Notes: generated from the sequence alone by a model not told the origin. 64,000 bases of DNA from an uncultured Latescibacterota bacterium (GCA_958295495.1 OY282352.1:5836049-5900048), one strand, 5' to 3'. Shown: positions 29,027-37,422, counted from the first letter of the stretch. Made by a program: numbers and translations.

Positions 29027-30120
29027 GTACACGACAGTAAAATGTGTTGATATTGTCGGTTGCGTTTAGGTTGCTCCCGTGTTTGGTGTATGATCTGTGT
29101 GAGTTGGTCTAAGCCTTTTCGAAACAGGCTTATGGCTCGTCGTCCATGTTTTTTTATGGGGATGGGTTTTCTCTGATGCAACCGCCGTCCTACCAACAGC
29201 GCCCATAGCAGCGTCCACGCCAGCAGTCCCATCAGCAGGTGCAAGCGTTGGGGGTGGATCAGATGCGTATCCTCGAGGTTAAACCCCCTCGATTTCAAAC
29301 AAGCAAACGTCGTCTCAATAGCCCAGCGCTGTCCATAGACGGCCAGCCCCTGCTTGAGGTCGGTTCGGTTGGTGATCAGCAGGATGCGCTCGCCGCGGAT
29401 GGGGCGATGACACACCAAATTCAGGGTCAAGCCGTCATAGAGGGTCGTCTGTGGGTAGGATCGGGTGGTGCCTCTCGGCATCCGTGCATTAAAAGTAGCC
29501 CCATCGCGCCGCCGACCGTCGTCGAGCGTAAGCGACGTATTACCGCGCAGGCGGATGACAAAATCGACCTGTTGCTCTAGCAAAAAAGCAAACCACGCTC
29601 GACCGATGAACTCGCGGTCGGCGACTAAACAGCATACGCGGGGATCAAGGTAGGCCAATACCTTCGTCAGGAGGCGCTTGCGCTCGGAGGTGTTGGAGTT
29701 GCCCGGCTTTTGCAACGACTGATATGCCAACGGAATCGAGACCCCTTGGTAGCCTAAGCCGACACACAACACATTCAGATCGGTGCGACCCAACCGCCCA
29801 TGGGTGCGATCCATAACTAAAAGCTGTTGTTGGTCGGGGTGAACGACCTTGGATACAATCAACTGGGTAAACACCGACGGCGAAACAGCACTACTAAAAA
29901 AACGCTGGAGACGGCGATAGTGACGGTCAATCTGGGCCCTGCCCGATAGGCTACACGCGAGTTTTTTCATGTTGACCGAACGCACTTGAATCAGCGCACA
30001 CACCAAACGACTGATCAAGTCGATACGGTGGCGCGTGAGGGATACCGACCCTTGCGTGAGGGCTTTCTTTAGCGTATGAATAAGCAGGGTACAGCTCCTG
30101 TATGTAGGATTTAGATGCAA
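28993..30120 (-). CDS. IS4-family DDE transposase
   Basis: 375 aa. The catalytic triad is visible: Asp in LLVMDRTHG, Asp in CLVADREF, and Glu within the Y-(2)-R-(3)-E-(6)-K signature (YGQRWAIETTFACLK) that defines the IS4 family. It cuts and pastes the element. The frame runs through the terminal repeat with no stop of its own: the IS ends in ACT TA, and the next base comes from the target. Here that base is T, giving TAT, so eleven foreign residues are added before a stop at 28993. With A or G as next base a stop would form at the boundary. The protein otherwise looks full length. Confidence 0.93.
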   Translation of the reverse strand: MHLNPTYRSCTLLIHTLKKALTQGSVSLTRHRIDLISRLVCALIQVRSVNMKKLACSLSGRAQIDRHYRRLQRFFSSAVSPSVFTQLIVSKVVHPDQQQLLVMDRTHGRLGRTDLNVLCVGLGYQGVSIPLAYQSLQKPGNSNTSERKRLLTKVLAYLDPRVCCLVADREFIGRAWFAFLLEQQVDFVIRLRGNTSLTLDDGRRRDGATFNARMPRGTTRSYPQTTLYDGLTLNLVCHRPIRGERILLITNRTDLKQGLAVYGQRWAIETTFACLKSRGFNLEDTHLIHPQRLHLLMGLLAWTLLWALLVGRRLHQRKPIPIKKHGRRAISLFRKGLDQLTQIIHQTREQPKRNRQYQHILLSCTYVFGQYQRLV

Positions 30121-30186
30121 TCTGGGTGATTACAAATAAACCTAAATCGGGGCTGTACCACAACTTAGATTACTGTCGTGTACTTA
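29024..30186 (-). mobile_element. IS4-family insertion sequence, about 1,163 bp
   Basis: Perfect 17-bp terminal inverted repeats, TAAGTACACGACAGTAA at 29024-29040 and its complement at 30170-30186, bracket one transposase gene. No target-site duplication is visible: left flank AAATACA, right flank GGTTCGCG. The right flank also does not continue the transporter gene that the left flank interrupts, so the IS has probably been involved in an adjacent deletion or recombination. Confidence 0.92.
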
Positions 30187-30243
30187 GGTTCGCGACTCAC
30201 AAACGCTATCTGACAATCAAGGAGGGCCACGAGCAGACAAAGG

Positions 30244-30284
30244 AAAGCCCACCAGCCAAGTAAGGCCGGCCGGTGGGCTTTTTG
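30244..30284. terminator. Bidirectional hairpin terminator
   Basis: AAAGCCCACC-A-GCC pairs with GGC-C-GGTGGGCTTTTT around AAGTAAGGCC. It has T-runs usable in the plus direction and an A-rich 5' side. It lies between the IS element and the minus-strand operon end at 30304, so it can stop transcription from either side. Confidence 0.75.
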
Positions 30285-30303
30285 CATGGGAGCTATTGAA
30301 AGA

Positions 30304-31140
30304 TTATTCATCTTTTCCAACAATCACCATCGTAGCACCAAAGAATGTAGAAAGTATATAGTATATATGATCGAAAATTTCACGACTCGGACGATTAGCT
30401 GGATCATAATTCAATACATCTAGTGGGTGATCGGCTGGATCATAATTAATCAATCTATTTATAGAACTATCGACTTCAGTATGTCGATCTATAGAAGAAG
30501 AACTCATTTCAAGTACTATATTCTTTAACTTAAAAAATATTTCTCTAGCATACCCGTTATTAATACTATGGAACTCTGATTCTCTGTAAAGCTCATTGAT
30601 GTCCCTACCAAGTATGGAATGTTCATGAAACTCCTTTTCTGAATGTTCAGTCCAATCCTGAATTTCTTGCTGAAAGGTGATGTAATGCTGTTCACCGTCA
30701 TTTATATCTTTACATTGATTTACGGGAATCAGTCTTGACCCGTTAGTTATTTGACGATCCATGAATCGTCTATTAAAGTCTTCTATATTGAGAATTTCTG
30801 GTGCTACATAATATGTATTTGGAAACTCGTTGGCAAGAGCTTTAAGGCGGCAATGTTGCCGATTGACATCTCTTCTATGCAGTGCAATGCGATAATATGG
30901 TGCATCGTAAATGCCATTGCGTATATATGCAGCGTTACGTCGAGACAAGTATTCAGTTAGCTTGAACTGATAATAGAAACTGGCTCCCTTAAGCGGCAGC
31001 TCCGCATCCCATCCTTTCCTGCTTTCGTCATATAGACTTGGAAGAATAGGTGCAGCCTTTAACCCACTCCAATTATTCACTGTTTGCTCGAATAGAAAAG
31101 CGTATCCAAATGTGAACTCGGAAATCCCAAGTGCGACCAT
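30304..31140 (-). CDS. Uncharacterised protein, possible QxK-type PD-(D/E)xK nuclease
   Basis: 278 aa. The ATG at 31140 is preceded by GGAG; the frame extends to 31329, but that part is repeat sequence, so it is rejected. The N-terminal half has GISEFTFGYAFLFEQT, then a run GWDAELPLKGASFYYQFKL. Asp followed about 15 residues later by Gln-x-Lys on a beta strand is the pattern of Mrr/QxK members of the PD-(D/E)xK superfamily. Further conserved-looking blocks are APYYRIALHRRD, FPNTYYVAPE and GEQHYITFQ. I have seen similar proteins annotated as hypothetical near defence genes but know no name. It is last in the minus-strand methyltransferase operon, separated by a MITE-like insertion. AT-rich relative to the chromosome around it. 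Confidence 0.5.
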   Translation of the reverse strand: MVALGISEFTFGYAFLFEQTVNNWSGLKAAPILPSLYDESRKGWDAELPLKGASFYYQFKLTEYLSRRNAAYIRNGIYDAPYYRIALHRRDVNRQHCRLKALANEFPNTYYVAPEILNIEDFNRRFMDRQITNGSRLIPVNQCKDINDGEQHYITFQQEIQDWTEHSEKEFHEHSILGRDINELYRESEFHSINNGYAREIFFKLKNIVLEMSSSSIDRHTEVDSSINRLINYDPADHPLDVLNYDPANRPSREIFDHIYYILSTFFGATMVIVGKDE

Positions 31141-31218
31141 GATACAATAATCTCCATTTATGATAATAGGATACGAATACTGCGGAGTTGCTTTGATTTT
31201 AATTTTATATGCTACGAT

Positions 31219-31363
31219 CTGATTCCCTGACACTTTGGTATGATAGGTTGTCACGCCCGCGAAAGCGGGCGTCCAAGTCCGCCTACCCCGCTGGATTCCC
31301 GCTTTCGCGGGAATGACCCCGGCCGGCACAGGGGCTAGCTTTTCAAAAGTGTTAGGGAATCAG
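31219..31363. repeat. MITE-like element with REP-type palindromes inside
   Basis: 18-bp terminal inverted repeats, CTGATTCCCTGACACTTT at 31219-31236 and its complement at 31346-31363, differ at one position. Between them are two hairpins, CCCGCGAAAGCGGG (31256-31269) and TTCCCGCTTTCGCGGGAA (31296-31313), of the kind often found as dispersed intergenic repeats. No open frame for a transposase. Length 145 bp. A half-similar palindrome is found at 39574-39586. Confidence 0.75.
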
Positions 31364-31397
31364 TGCTGTGGTAACTTAAGCTTGCATCTTATACTAT

Positions 31398-34169
31398 TTA
31401 TGGTTTTGTAAAAAGGAGCAGATGTTCTTTATTAATTCGCGTGTTCTGGTTAAAGGATTTCCTTGTCATCTGGAGACTCCTTATCCAGCGGTCGGTATAT
31501 TCTATGCCAAGGGTCTTCATAATCTCGACAAACATATCTCCAACGGCTACTGGTTTCTTGCTTACTATACCATCACCAATTACAATAAAAACTCTACCAC
31601 TAGGAACGAGTACACGCTTCCACTCTACGAAGCATTGGCGCATATCTTCAAAGTAACGATTAGGTGTCGCTTTCGGTCTAGTAAAAGTGTCGTGTTTACC
31701 AATCTCGGTGTCACGAGCAAGACTAACATCACCATCAATCCAGTGGATTCTATGACGGTGATACTTATGATAATCATAGGCATTGAGATACGGAGGAGAT
31801 GTCACTATAAGATGTACGCTTCCATCGGGTAGAAAGTTCAAATTTCTACCATCCGCACAGTGGACGGTGGCTCTCGCTTTGGGTATGTCTTTAATTTCCC
31901 AGAGACGATTTATAGCATCGGTTAATCGCTTCTTAAACCATTTTACTGCATCGCCTGACTTATAGGATTTCTTGACTCTCGCATACCGGGTATTGCTGTC
32001 TTGGTTAGAGACGCGAACTATGATAGAAGAGAAGACAGCAAGTGCGAATACCTTTGCGTTCTCAGGAAGTTGGTTGATTGCCACTCGTAACCTTGCTAAA
32101 TCCTTTAGTGCCTCTACGTCGAACCAGTATGAAGCGTTGTGGTAGTCGGGTAGCGGTATAATAGAAGAAACCTCTGCGAGAACATGACGCAGGTTCTCTA
32201 CGAATTCTCCAAGAGCTTTTATTTCATTGAGCGAATAAGGAACTATTTTAGCACGGCTCACCAAGCAAGCAACAGCATTGTTATCTACGCCTATAGCCCC
32301 CCTGCCCAAAATGATACTTTCTAGGAGAGTAGTTCCGCAGCCACAGAACGGATCTAGAATAACGTCCCCAGAAGAAGACCACTCCAAGATAGCTTTTCGG
32401 GGGATCTGCGGAATAAAACGAGCTGGGTACGGATGCAGGGCGTGAAGGTGTTGCTGGGTATCTTTACCGTGAAAATCCCATTCCCCATTATTTAGTTCGT
32501 GGGCTAGCTTGCTAGTAGTTCCATATATCGCCTTTCGCTCTACACCTTTCTTAGACTCTGCCACGAACCACAGTATTGACTCAGAGGAACCTCTTTTGTT
32601 ACGAAAAATATCTCTTGACGGCAGGAGTTCCATATTGATAATCTTCTTTTGCTTCCAACCCACTTTCTTTCCAATCTCCCACAAGAACCTATCCGTTTCT
32701 ATCTCCATGCGGTCGCCATTAATAGTCGTACTGTTATTACCGACAACGTAAAACGCATAACTATCTGGTTTCATTGCCCTGAGCGCACTGCACATAGCGT
32801 CAGCCATATCCAAGAAATATTTGCCTAAGAGAGCCGACAGATTTTTTCTACGAAAGCCGACCTTCGCTGATTTATTCGCCAAGTCAATCTTTTCAATAGT
32901 CTCTCTCACACATTTGGGTAATTCCTCTCTTCGTCGTAGGTATTGCCCCCACAACTCCTTACGTTGTGGGTCTGTTATTTCTCTATTGCCGATCATTGCA
33001 AGCTCTCTTGCCCTATGATCTATACGGGGTAGCAAGTTTAGAACTGTCAGACTGAGACGATCTGTATCGATGTACGGCAGGGCCATAGCATAAGGGGGAG
33101 AAGTGATCAGTAGATCGCATTTCCCAACCCAATCGGGCAGCACTTCCTTGATATTCCGAGAATCACCTTCCTTAATGACAAATTCTGGAAATTCGCAATC
33201 GTTGCTGAAATGAGAAAGATAAGAGAGGACTTTTTTTAGGTTTCTTTGGACTTCTTCGGAAAATAGACGAATCGCTGTGCCTGGAACGTAATTCACGATT
33301 TTTTTTCGGACGCGTAAATCAGAATCTTTCTGCCAAGATACCGACCGCAGCACGTTGCTAAAACAAATTTCCATAAATTCCTCGGCAATGGAATCTGGAC
33401 AAGTCTTGATAGTTTCAAGGATTACAGCAAGCTCCTGTAGCGCTGCAGGGGCGAACCATCTCTTGAGGTAGTGTTCATCGTGCTCGTTCCAAGGGAATTC
33501 AGATCTAGTGTATTGTATCTTTGCTTTTTGCAGAGAGGATAAAGTTGATTCAATATGCATTTTCAGCGGTGATTCGGCCATATCCAATACTGAGTTCTTT
33601 ACCCTTGAAATTTTGATCGATAGAGGATTCAGGTCCATACCAAGAGATTTCATTCCCATTGATCGTGCCTCACAGCCTGTGGTCCCGCTTCCGCACATGG
33701 GATCGAGTACAACTGCTCCAGGACGCAGCCCGGCAAAGTTCACAAGTGACTTAACTAGCTGTGGGAAAAATTTGCCTCTGTACTCATGAATACCGTGCGG
33801 TCCGTAGCGAAGTTTCCTAGACCGATGAAGCTGGAAGTCCGCACCGGTAAGCAGATCCTCAATAGATTTCTCTGATTCAAGCAAGACTTGGAGTGTCGGC
33901 TGGAGTTTCCAAGTGCCAATCTGTTCCCAGTAGGCCAGACGGCTAACCAACAACTCAGGTGTAATAGATGTAGAGATAGTAACTTGGGATGCAGCAGGAG
34001 CAGAAAAAGGACACTCGGTGTAATCATCACCGAGAAGGCCGCATAGTTCTCCTTGTGCTAAGAATTGCTCAAACGGCTGGATGTAAGGTTTTAGCTTCAG
34101 TAACAATCTTACCTTATTCTCCAAGGTTAGATCTTTAAAGTCAAGATTCATCTGTTGCGAAATACCCAT
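31398..34169 (-). CDS. DNA methyltransferase with two catalytic modules
   Basis: 923 aa. Two complete amino-methyltransferase modules lie in tandem. Module 1: motif X-like HGIHEYRGKFFPQLV, SAM motif I LDPMCGSGTT (155-164), catalytic motif IV TSPPY (356-360). Module 2: HPYPARFIPQIP, LDPFCGCGTT (605-614), TSPPY (790-794). The TSPPY variant is typical of N4-cytosine and some N6-adenine enzymes. Having both sets of motifs intact in one chain suggests either modification of both strands of an asymmetric site or of two sequences. It starts 4 bp after the stop of the gene upstream, so it belongs to the operon with the LAGLIDADG and RHH genes. No classical restriction endonuclease is adjacent; candidates are the LAGLIDADG protein and the 278-aa protein. 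Confidence 0.88.
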   Translation of the reverse strand: MGISQQMNLDFKDLTLENKVRLLLKLKPYIQPFEQFLAQGELCGLLGDDYTECPFSAPAASQVTISTSITPELLVSRLAYWEQIGTWKLQPTLQVLLESEKSIEDLLTGADFQLHRSRKLRYGPHGIHEYRGKFFPQLVKSLVNFAGLRPGAVVLDPMCGSGTTGCEARSMGMKSLGMDLNPLSIKISRVKNSVLDMAESPLKMHIESTLSSLQKAKIQYTRSEFPWNEHDEHYLKRWFAPAALQELAVILETIKTCPDSIAEEFMEICFSNVLRSVSWQKDSDLRVRKKIVNYVPGTAIRLFSEEVQRNLKKVLSYLSHFSNDCEFPEFVIKEGDSRNIKEVLPDWVGKCDLLITSPPYAMALPYIDTDRLSLTVLNLLPRIDHRARELAMIGNREITDPQRKELWGQYLRRREELPKCVRETIEKIDLANKSAKVGFRRKNLSALLGKYFLDMADAMCSALRAMKPDSYAFYVVGNNSTTINGDRMEIETDRFLWEIGKKVGWKQKKIINMELLPSRDIFRNKRGSSESILWFVAESKKGVERKAIYGTTSKLAHELNNGEWDFHGKDTQQHLHALHPYPARFIPQIPRKAILEWSSSGDVILDPFCGCGTTLLESIILGRGAIGVDNNAVACLVSRAKIVPYSLNEIKALGEFVENLRHVLAEVSSIIPLPDYHNASYWFDVEALKDLARLRVAINQLPENAKVFALAVFSSIIVRVSNQDSNTRYARVKKSYKSGDAVKWFKKRLTDAINRLWEIKDIPKARATVHCADGRNLNFLPDGSVHLIVTSPPYLNAYDYHKYHRHRIHWIDGDVSLARDTEIGKHDTFTRPKATPNRYFEDMRQCFVEWKRVLVPSGRVFIVIGDGIVSKKPVAVGDMFVEIMKTLGIEYTDRWIRSLQMTRKSFNQNTRINKEHLLLFTKP

Positions 34170-34173
34170 TTAG

Positions 34174-35160
34174 TTATTTCCCAATAGAGGTTATGTACGA
34201 CGCTCCCATTATCTCTAGAGGAGAGAGTTCAGTCCCAAACGGGATGTCAATATCGCGCATTTTGAACGCAGGGATATCAAAGGGATTGGTGAACAAGTAC
34301 CGTCCGAAATTCTTTAACCTTAATCCAACAGATATCTGTATATATTCGCCGCAGAATCTCGAAACATGCTGTGCATGTAGACTTGAGATAGCAGAATGCA
34401 CTGCCTTATCTCTTGAGGTCCTCTTTTGGGTACCCATGTAGTCATCGACTTTTGAGTCCACCGAGAAATCACAGTATCCCTCACCAGCTTTGCACGGTTC
34501 AAAAACTTCAGACAGGCAGCTTGGAGCCAATCCAATGCGGTTCAAAATCTGCAGAGACCTTAAGCGAAAGTACTCTGCGCTCAAGTAGCCACTCATCGGG
34601 GCTGAACTTAAAACGGCCTCGAAAACGTGTTTCTGTTCCGAGAGCGAATCGAGAGAATCTAGGATTTCGAGTCCCATTGCCAGAGACATCATGAGTTCTG
34701 ACTTCATCCTAGTTCTGATTCCGGTAGGACTGACCTTTGGATTGTAAATCCAACCATTGGGTTGAACAAAACCTTTAATTAAATCACTGTAGGTAGACAG
34801 TTTTTCGTCTTTGGTTCCATAGAATTTCTCAATCCACCAGTGAGCATGGACAGCATGGACTGGTGTCTGTTTCCACTGAGAAAACCGGTATAATTTCTTG
34901 CCATACTCTTCTGAGTACGTGAGTGGGCCGCCATTACTATCTAGTAGGTACTTATTGAGTATCTCTTGCCAATTGGTTTGGCCTCTGCCGTATAGCAAAA
35001 TCTCTGCCATCAGGCCATTTAGGCATAGAGCAGACGAAACCACCCCGTTTTCGATGTCCTTTTCGACCTCTCGTAGCCATTCTGTGATCCATTCTCTGTG
35101 CTCTGGCAGAAGGCGCAACGTAGAGAAATCAACCTCTGGAATGAAAATGTGATTAATCAT
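34174..35160 (-). CDS. Uncharacterised protein of the methyltransferase operon
   Basis: 328 aa from the ATG at 35160, which overlaps the stop of the LAGLIDADG gene by 8 bp; the open frame upstream of this ATG lies within that gene and is rejected. Soluble, mixed helix and strand, with no signal peptide. A cluster of cysteines (PSCLSEVFEPCKAGEGYC) and a conserved-looking KVDDYMGTQKRTSRDKAVH stretch are the most distinctive parts. I recognise no domain. Its position, coupled on both sides to LAGLIDADG and methyltransferase genes, implies that it is part of the same machine, perhaps as a specificity or accessory subunit (inference). Confidence 0.6.
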   Translation of the reverse strand: MINHIFIPEVDFSTLRLLPEHREWITEWLREVEKDIENGVVSSALCLNGLMAEILLYGRGQTNWQEILNKYLLDSNGGPLTYSEEYGKKLYRFSQWKQTPVHAVHAHWWIEKFYGTKDEKLSTYSDLIKGFVQPNGWIYNPKVSPTGIRTRMKSELMMSLAMGLEILDSLDSLSEQKHVFEAVLSSAPMSGYLSAEYFRLRSLQILNRIGLAPSCLSEVFEPCKAGEGYCDFSVDSKVDDYMGTQKRTSRDKAVHSAISSLHAQHVSRFCGEYIQISVGLRLKNFGRYLFTNPFDIPAFKMRDIDIPFGTELSPLEIMGASYITSIGK

Positions 35161-36703
35161 TGACAAAAGCCTCGGAAGGTTTCTCAACGATGTTTCCAAA
35201 GGCTGCATAGATAAGTAGTGGAAAATACCACTTGCAGAGGGCTGAGGAAGCAGAAAAATCAATCCTCGCTAAACCTGCTCCGGTCGGCTCTACATGGGAG
35301 TATTTGTCCTTGAAGGGAATAAGCGAAGGCGCAACTTCAAGCGCCCAAGACTTTACGGCCATTGATATTTCTATCGTGCGGAGTTTACCATCGCCACTTT
35401 CCCCACCACGCAGCATTGGAACACCACTTTTCAGGCCTATCACGACGAGCTCAGGGAAGTACTGGGACCCAACTTTCACCTTCCACGTCGCAACACAGTC
35501 ACTTTTCCGAAAGAGCCGCTGTAGAGACCGCAGTACGAGATTAATACTGATGTCCTCTGACGACGTAAAGGCAAGGCTCAACCCTTTCACCTTTCCGGTA
35601 AACATTGCGAACATCTTAGATTTAGGCGTAGAACCTTCGGCCAAGTACAAGCCTGATACGTAGCAGAAGAGGGGATCTATCCTGACGGTGCGGTTGAGCC
35701 AAATCTGCTTTGAGTGAGGCCATTTGCCGATGAGAAAATTGGCCTCCTCATTAATCTCTGGCCGTTTGTTTGCCAATTGACCGAAGGCATGAGAGCTAAA
35801 GAACTGCTTAATATCAATCAGTTCCCCTACCTCTGACGGCTTACAGAGCCACTGCACCAACCCTTGGGTCGAGACTCGGGTATCGCAATAGATTGATTCT
35901 TCGACCTCGTGGAGCATCTTGAGAAACAATTCCCCAAAACGTTTGAGTCCACCCACGTGTATCTCATCAGACCGGCTTGACCCACCAAGTTCCCGGGCTC
36001 CTTTCTTGAAGGGACGCCGCAGAGAAGCCGTGACTTTATCACTCACGTCCAAGACCACTCCGCTCCTTCTCAAATCCTCTATCTTGACGCCGGTTAGGAT
36101 GGTCTTCATGGCATCTTTGTGGAAGTAATTGAATGCCAAATGATCCTCGTTCGTCCCTAGGACTGGCCGCTCCTCTTGCAGGTACTGTTGATCCGCATCA
36201 TCCAAGGTTGGCTTCACTTCGTCCAAGGGAGGAGTAGGAGGAATATATCCGCCGTAGTAATCCCGAAGCATTTCCAAGCCTGCGCCATCCATAAAGAAGG
36301 CACTGTCTTCTCCCAAGGAGAAACTGAACCTTATGCCTTCCGGGAAAAACTTCCTGAACTGCTCGACCGCAAACCGCACGAGATTAGGCTCACGTTGCGA
36401 AAAAGAGATAGCAGGTCGGATGACCTGTGGATCTCTGACATCTTCGCTTCCTTTAGCTCCGTCCCCGCTGTATAGACCAAAAAAGGCAACAAGGCTTTCA
36501 TCAAGCTCTATTATCGGCTTGATTTTCACCTCGTCACCTGTGCCGTTCTTGCGTGAAATCAACAGAAACCCATCTTGGGTCTCGCGCCACGCATAGTCTG
36601 CCGAATAGGTCCTATTCTTGGCATCAGTAACCACCCGACCACGCACAGCCCCCTTGGTCTTTTCGAGGAAATCCTGCACTCTAATATGACCTAAGACTGA
36701 CAT
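35153..36703 (-). CDS. LAGLIDADG-type endonuclease-like protein
   Basis: 516 aa. Two LAGLIDADG-like helices are visible: LVAFFGLYSGDG (71-82) and FCYVSGLYLAEG (346-357), each ending in the acidic residue needed for metal-dependent cleavage (Asp81, Glu356). In ordinary homing endonucleases the two motifs are about 100-130 residues apart; here the interval is about 275, so the protein may contain two full single-motif folds joined by a long insert. No intein splice-site residues and no host gene are apparent, so it is not a standard mobile intein or intron enzyme. It overlaps the RHH gene by 13 bp and the next gene by 8 bp, a tight operon. I infer it is the DNA-cleaving or DNA-recognising subunit of the methyltransferase cassette. 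Confidence 0.65.
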   Translation of the reverse strand: MSVLGHIRVQDFLEKTKGAVRGRVVTDAKNRTYSADYAWRETQDGFLLISRKNGTGDEVKIKPIIELDESLVAFFGLYSGDGAKGSEDVRDPQVIRPAISFSQREPNLVRFAVEQFRKFFPEGIRFSFSLGEDSAFFMDGAGLEMLRDYYGGYIPPTPPLDEVKPTLDDADQQYLQEERPVLGTNEDHLAFNYFHKDAMKTILTGVKIEDLRRSGVVLDVSDKVTASLRRPFKKGARELGGSSRSDEIHVGGLKRFGELFLKMLHEVEESIYCDTRVSTQGLVQWLCKPSEVGELIDIKQFFSSHAFGQLANKRPEINEEANFLIGKWPHSKQIWLNRTVRIDPLFCYVSGLYLAEGSTPKSKMFAMFTGKVKGLSLAFTSSEDISINLVLRSLQRLFRKSDCVATWKVKVGSQYFPELVVIGLKSGVPMLRGGESGDGKLRTIEISMAVKSWALEVAPSLIPFKDKYSHVEPTGAGLARIDFSASSALCKWYFPLLIYAAFGNIVEKPSEAFVND

Positions 36704-36924
36704 AATAGCCCCATCGCTTCGACGACATCCTCGAACGACAGATTGGGTTCGGCGTCCCTCTCGCCGAAGGCACTCAAATCCTCGACATCCTCTATTAGGG
36801 CTAGCTTAACCGCATCATTGATCAAGGCAGAGATTGACCTATCTGCTCCGGCAGCCTTCAACTGGAAGGCACAGTGAACCGCAGGATCAAAGTAGATGGT
36901 ACTTCGTTTAGTCGTATTGGTCAT
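36691..36924 (-). CDS. RHH (CopG/RelB-like) DNA-binding protein, possible orphan antitoxin
   Basis: 77 aa. It has the ribbon-helix-helix layout: strand RSTIYFDPAVHCAFQLKAA, then helix-turn SISALINDAVKLAL, then an acidic tail with NLSFEDVVEAM, which resembles the toxin-binding tail of RelB/CopG-type antitoxins (usually ...SFE..V..L...G.I). The expected toxin gene is missing. Instead the C-terminus overlaps the LAGLIDADG gene by 13 bp. As the first gene of the operon it could bind the promoter region upstream (36925-37167) and repress the cassette, the role controller proteins play in restriction-modification systems (inference). Confidence 0.7.
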   Translation of the reverse strand: MTNTTKRSTIYFDPAVHCAFQLKAAGADRSISALINDAVKLALIEDVEDLSAFGERDAEPNLSFEDVVEAMGLLCQS

Positions 36925-36989
36925 AGACTTTTAATCGGCCTCAAGATACGCTATCGCCGACCTACTCGCAAGCACGCCACTCCCCTTTA

Positions 36990-37023
36990 GAAATAAGCAT
37001 GTCCCTCCCCATAAACCAGAAAC
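36990..37023. repeat. 34-bp scar of the transporter gene's 3' end
   Basis: Matches the last codons of the OPT-like transporter (27908-27943 and 37510-37545) apart from small differences, including one C lost from the CCCCC run. On the minus strand it still spells FWFMGEGHAYF-like residues but with a frameshift. It is a third, tiny copy of the sequence that borders the island. Confidence 0.7.
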
Positions 37024-37167
37024 GGCTATCGCCAAGACCAGATACTTACTTTATACTCTCTATCCATTGCGAAACAATCCTCTATCCATTACCATCTATC
37101 TCAGCAAGGGAGGACATGAGATTGTGCCGGAGAAGCATCCACTAATCTCTTATGGGGAGACAAGACC

Positions 37168-37365
37168 ATGGAATCGACGAAAGAACCGACGCCGGAAACG
37201 ACTACACAGACGCTTTTAACGCACGCCACACTAATCGGGCGGCTCGACGGAGTTGTCGAGCAGATCGATAAACGGCTGGGAAACATCGAGAAAACCCAGC
37301 GTTGGGTGATCGGCTTACTAGTCGCACTCTGCGTGGGAATGCTCAAGCTCTTATTAGAAAATTGA
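37168..37365 (+). CDS. Small coiled-coil protein with C-terminal membrane helix
   Basis: 65 aa. A Thr/Pro-rich start is followed by an amphipathic helix (GVVEQIDKRLGNIEKTQ) and one membrane helix near the C-terminus (WVIGLLVALCVGMLKLLL). This layout resembles small phage XhlA-type or other tail-anchored proteins, but no family can be fixed. A GGGGAG site sits 8 bases before the ATG and a strong terminator follows 24 bp after the stop, so it is very likely expressed as a single gene. It is next to the right-hand copy of the direct repeat. Confidence 0.6.
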   Translation: MESTKEPTPETTTQTLLTHATLIGRLDGVVEQIDKRLGNIEKTQRWVIGLLVALCVGMLKLLLEN

Positions 37366-37388
37366 CCCCGACAACCAACCCCAACGAA

Positions 37389-37422
37389 GGCCCTAGTGCT
37401 TTACTGCACTGGGGCCTTTTTG
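37389..37422 (+). terminator. Rho-independent terminator
   Basis: GGCCCTAGTGC and GCACTGGGGCC form an 11-bp stem (one G-T pair) around TTTACT, followed by TTTTTG. It terminates the small membrane-protein gene. The 3' part is shared with the terminator at 27786. Confidence 0.8.

Noticed and set aside
31141..31329. N-terminal extension of the 278-aa protein
   Set aside because: The translated PAKAGIQ...PAFAGV residues are encoded by the palindromic repeat of the MITE-like element, a common false extension.
35153..36703. Intein or intron homing endonuclease
   Set aside because: No splice-junction residues, no interrupted host gene and clear overlaps with operon neighbours on both sides.
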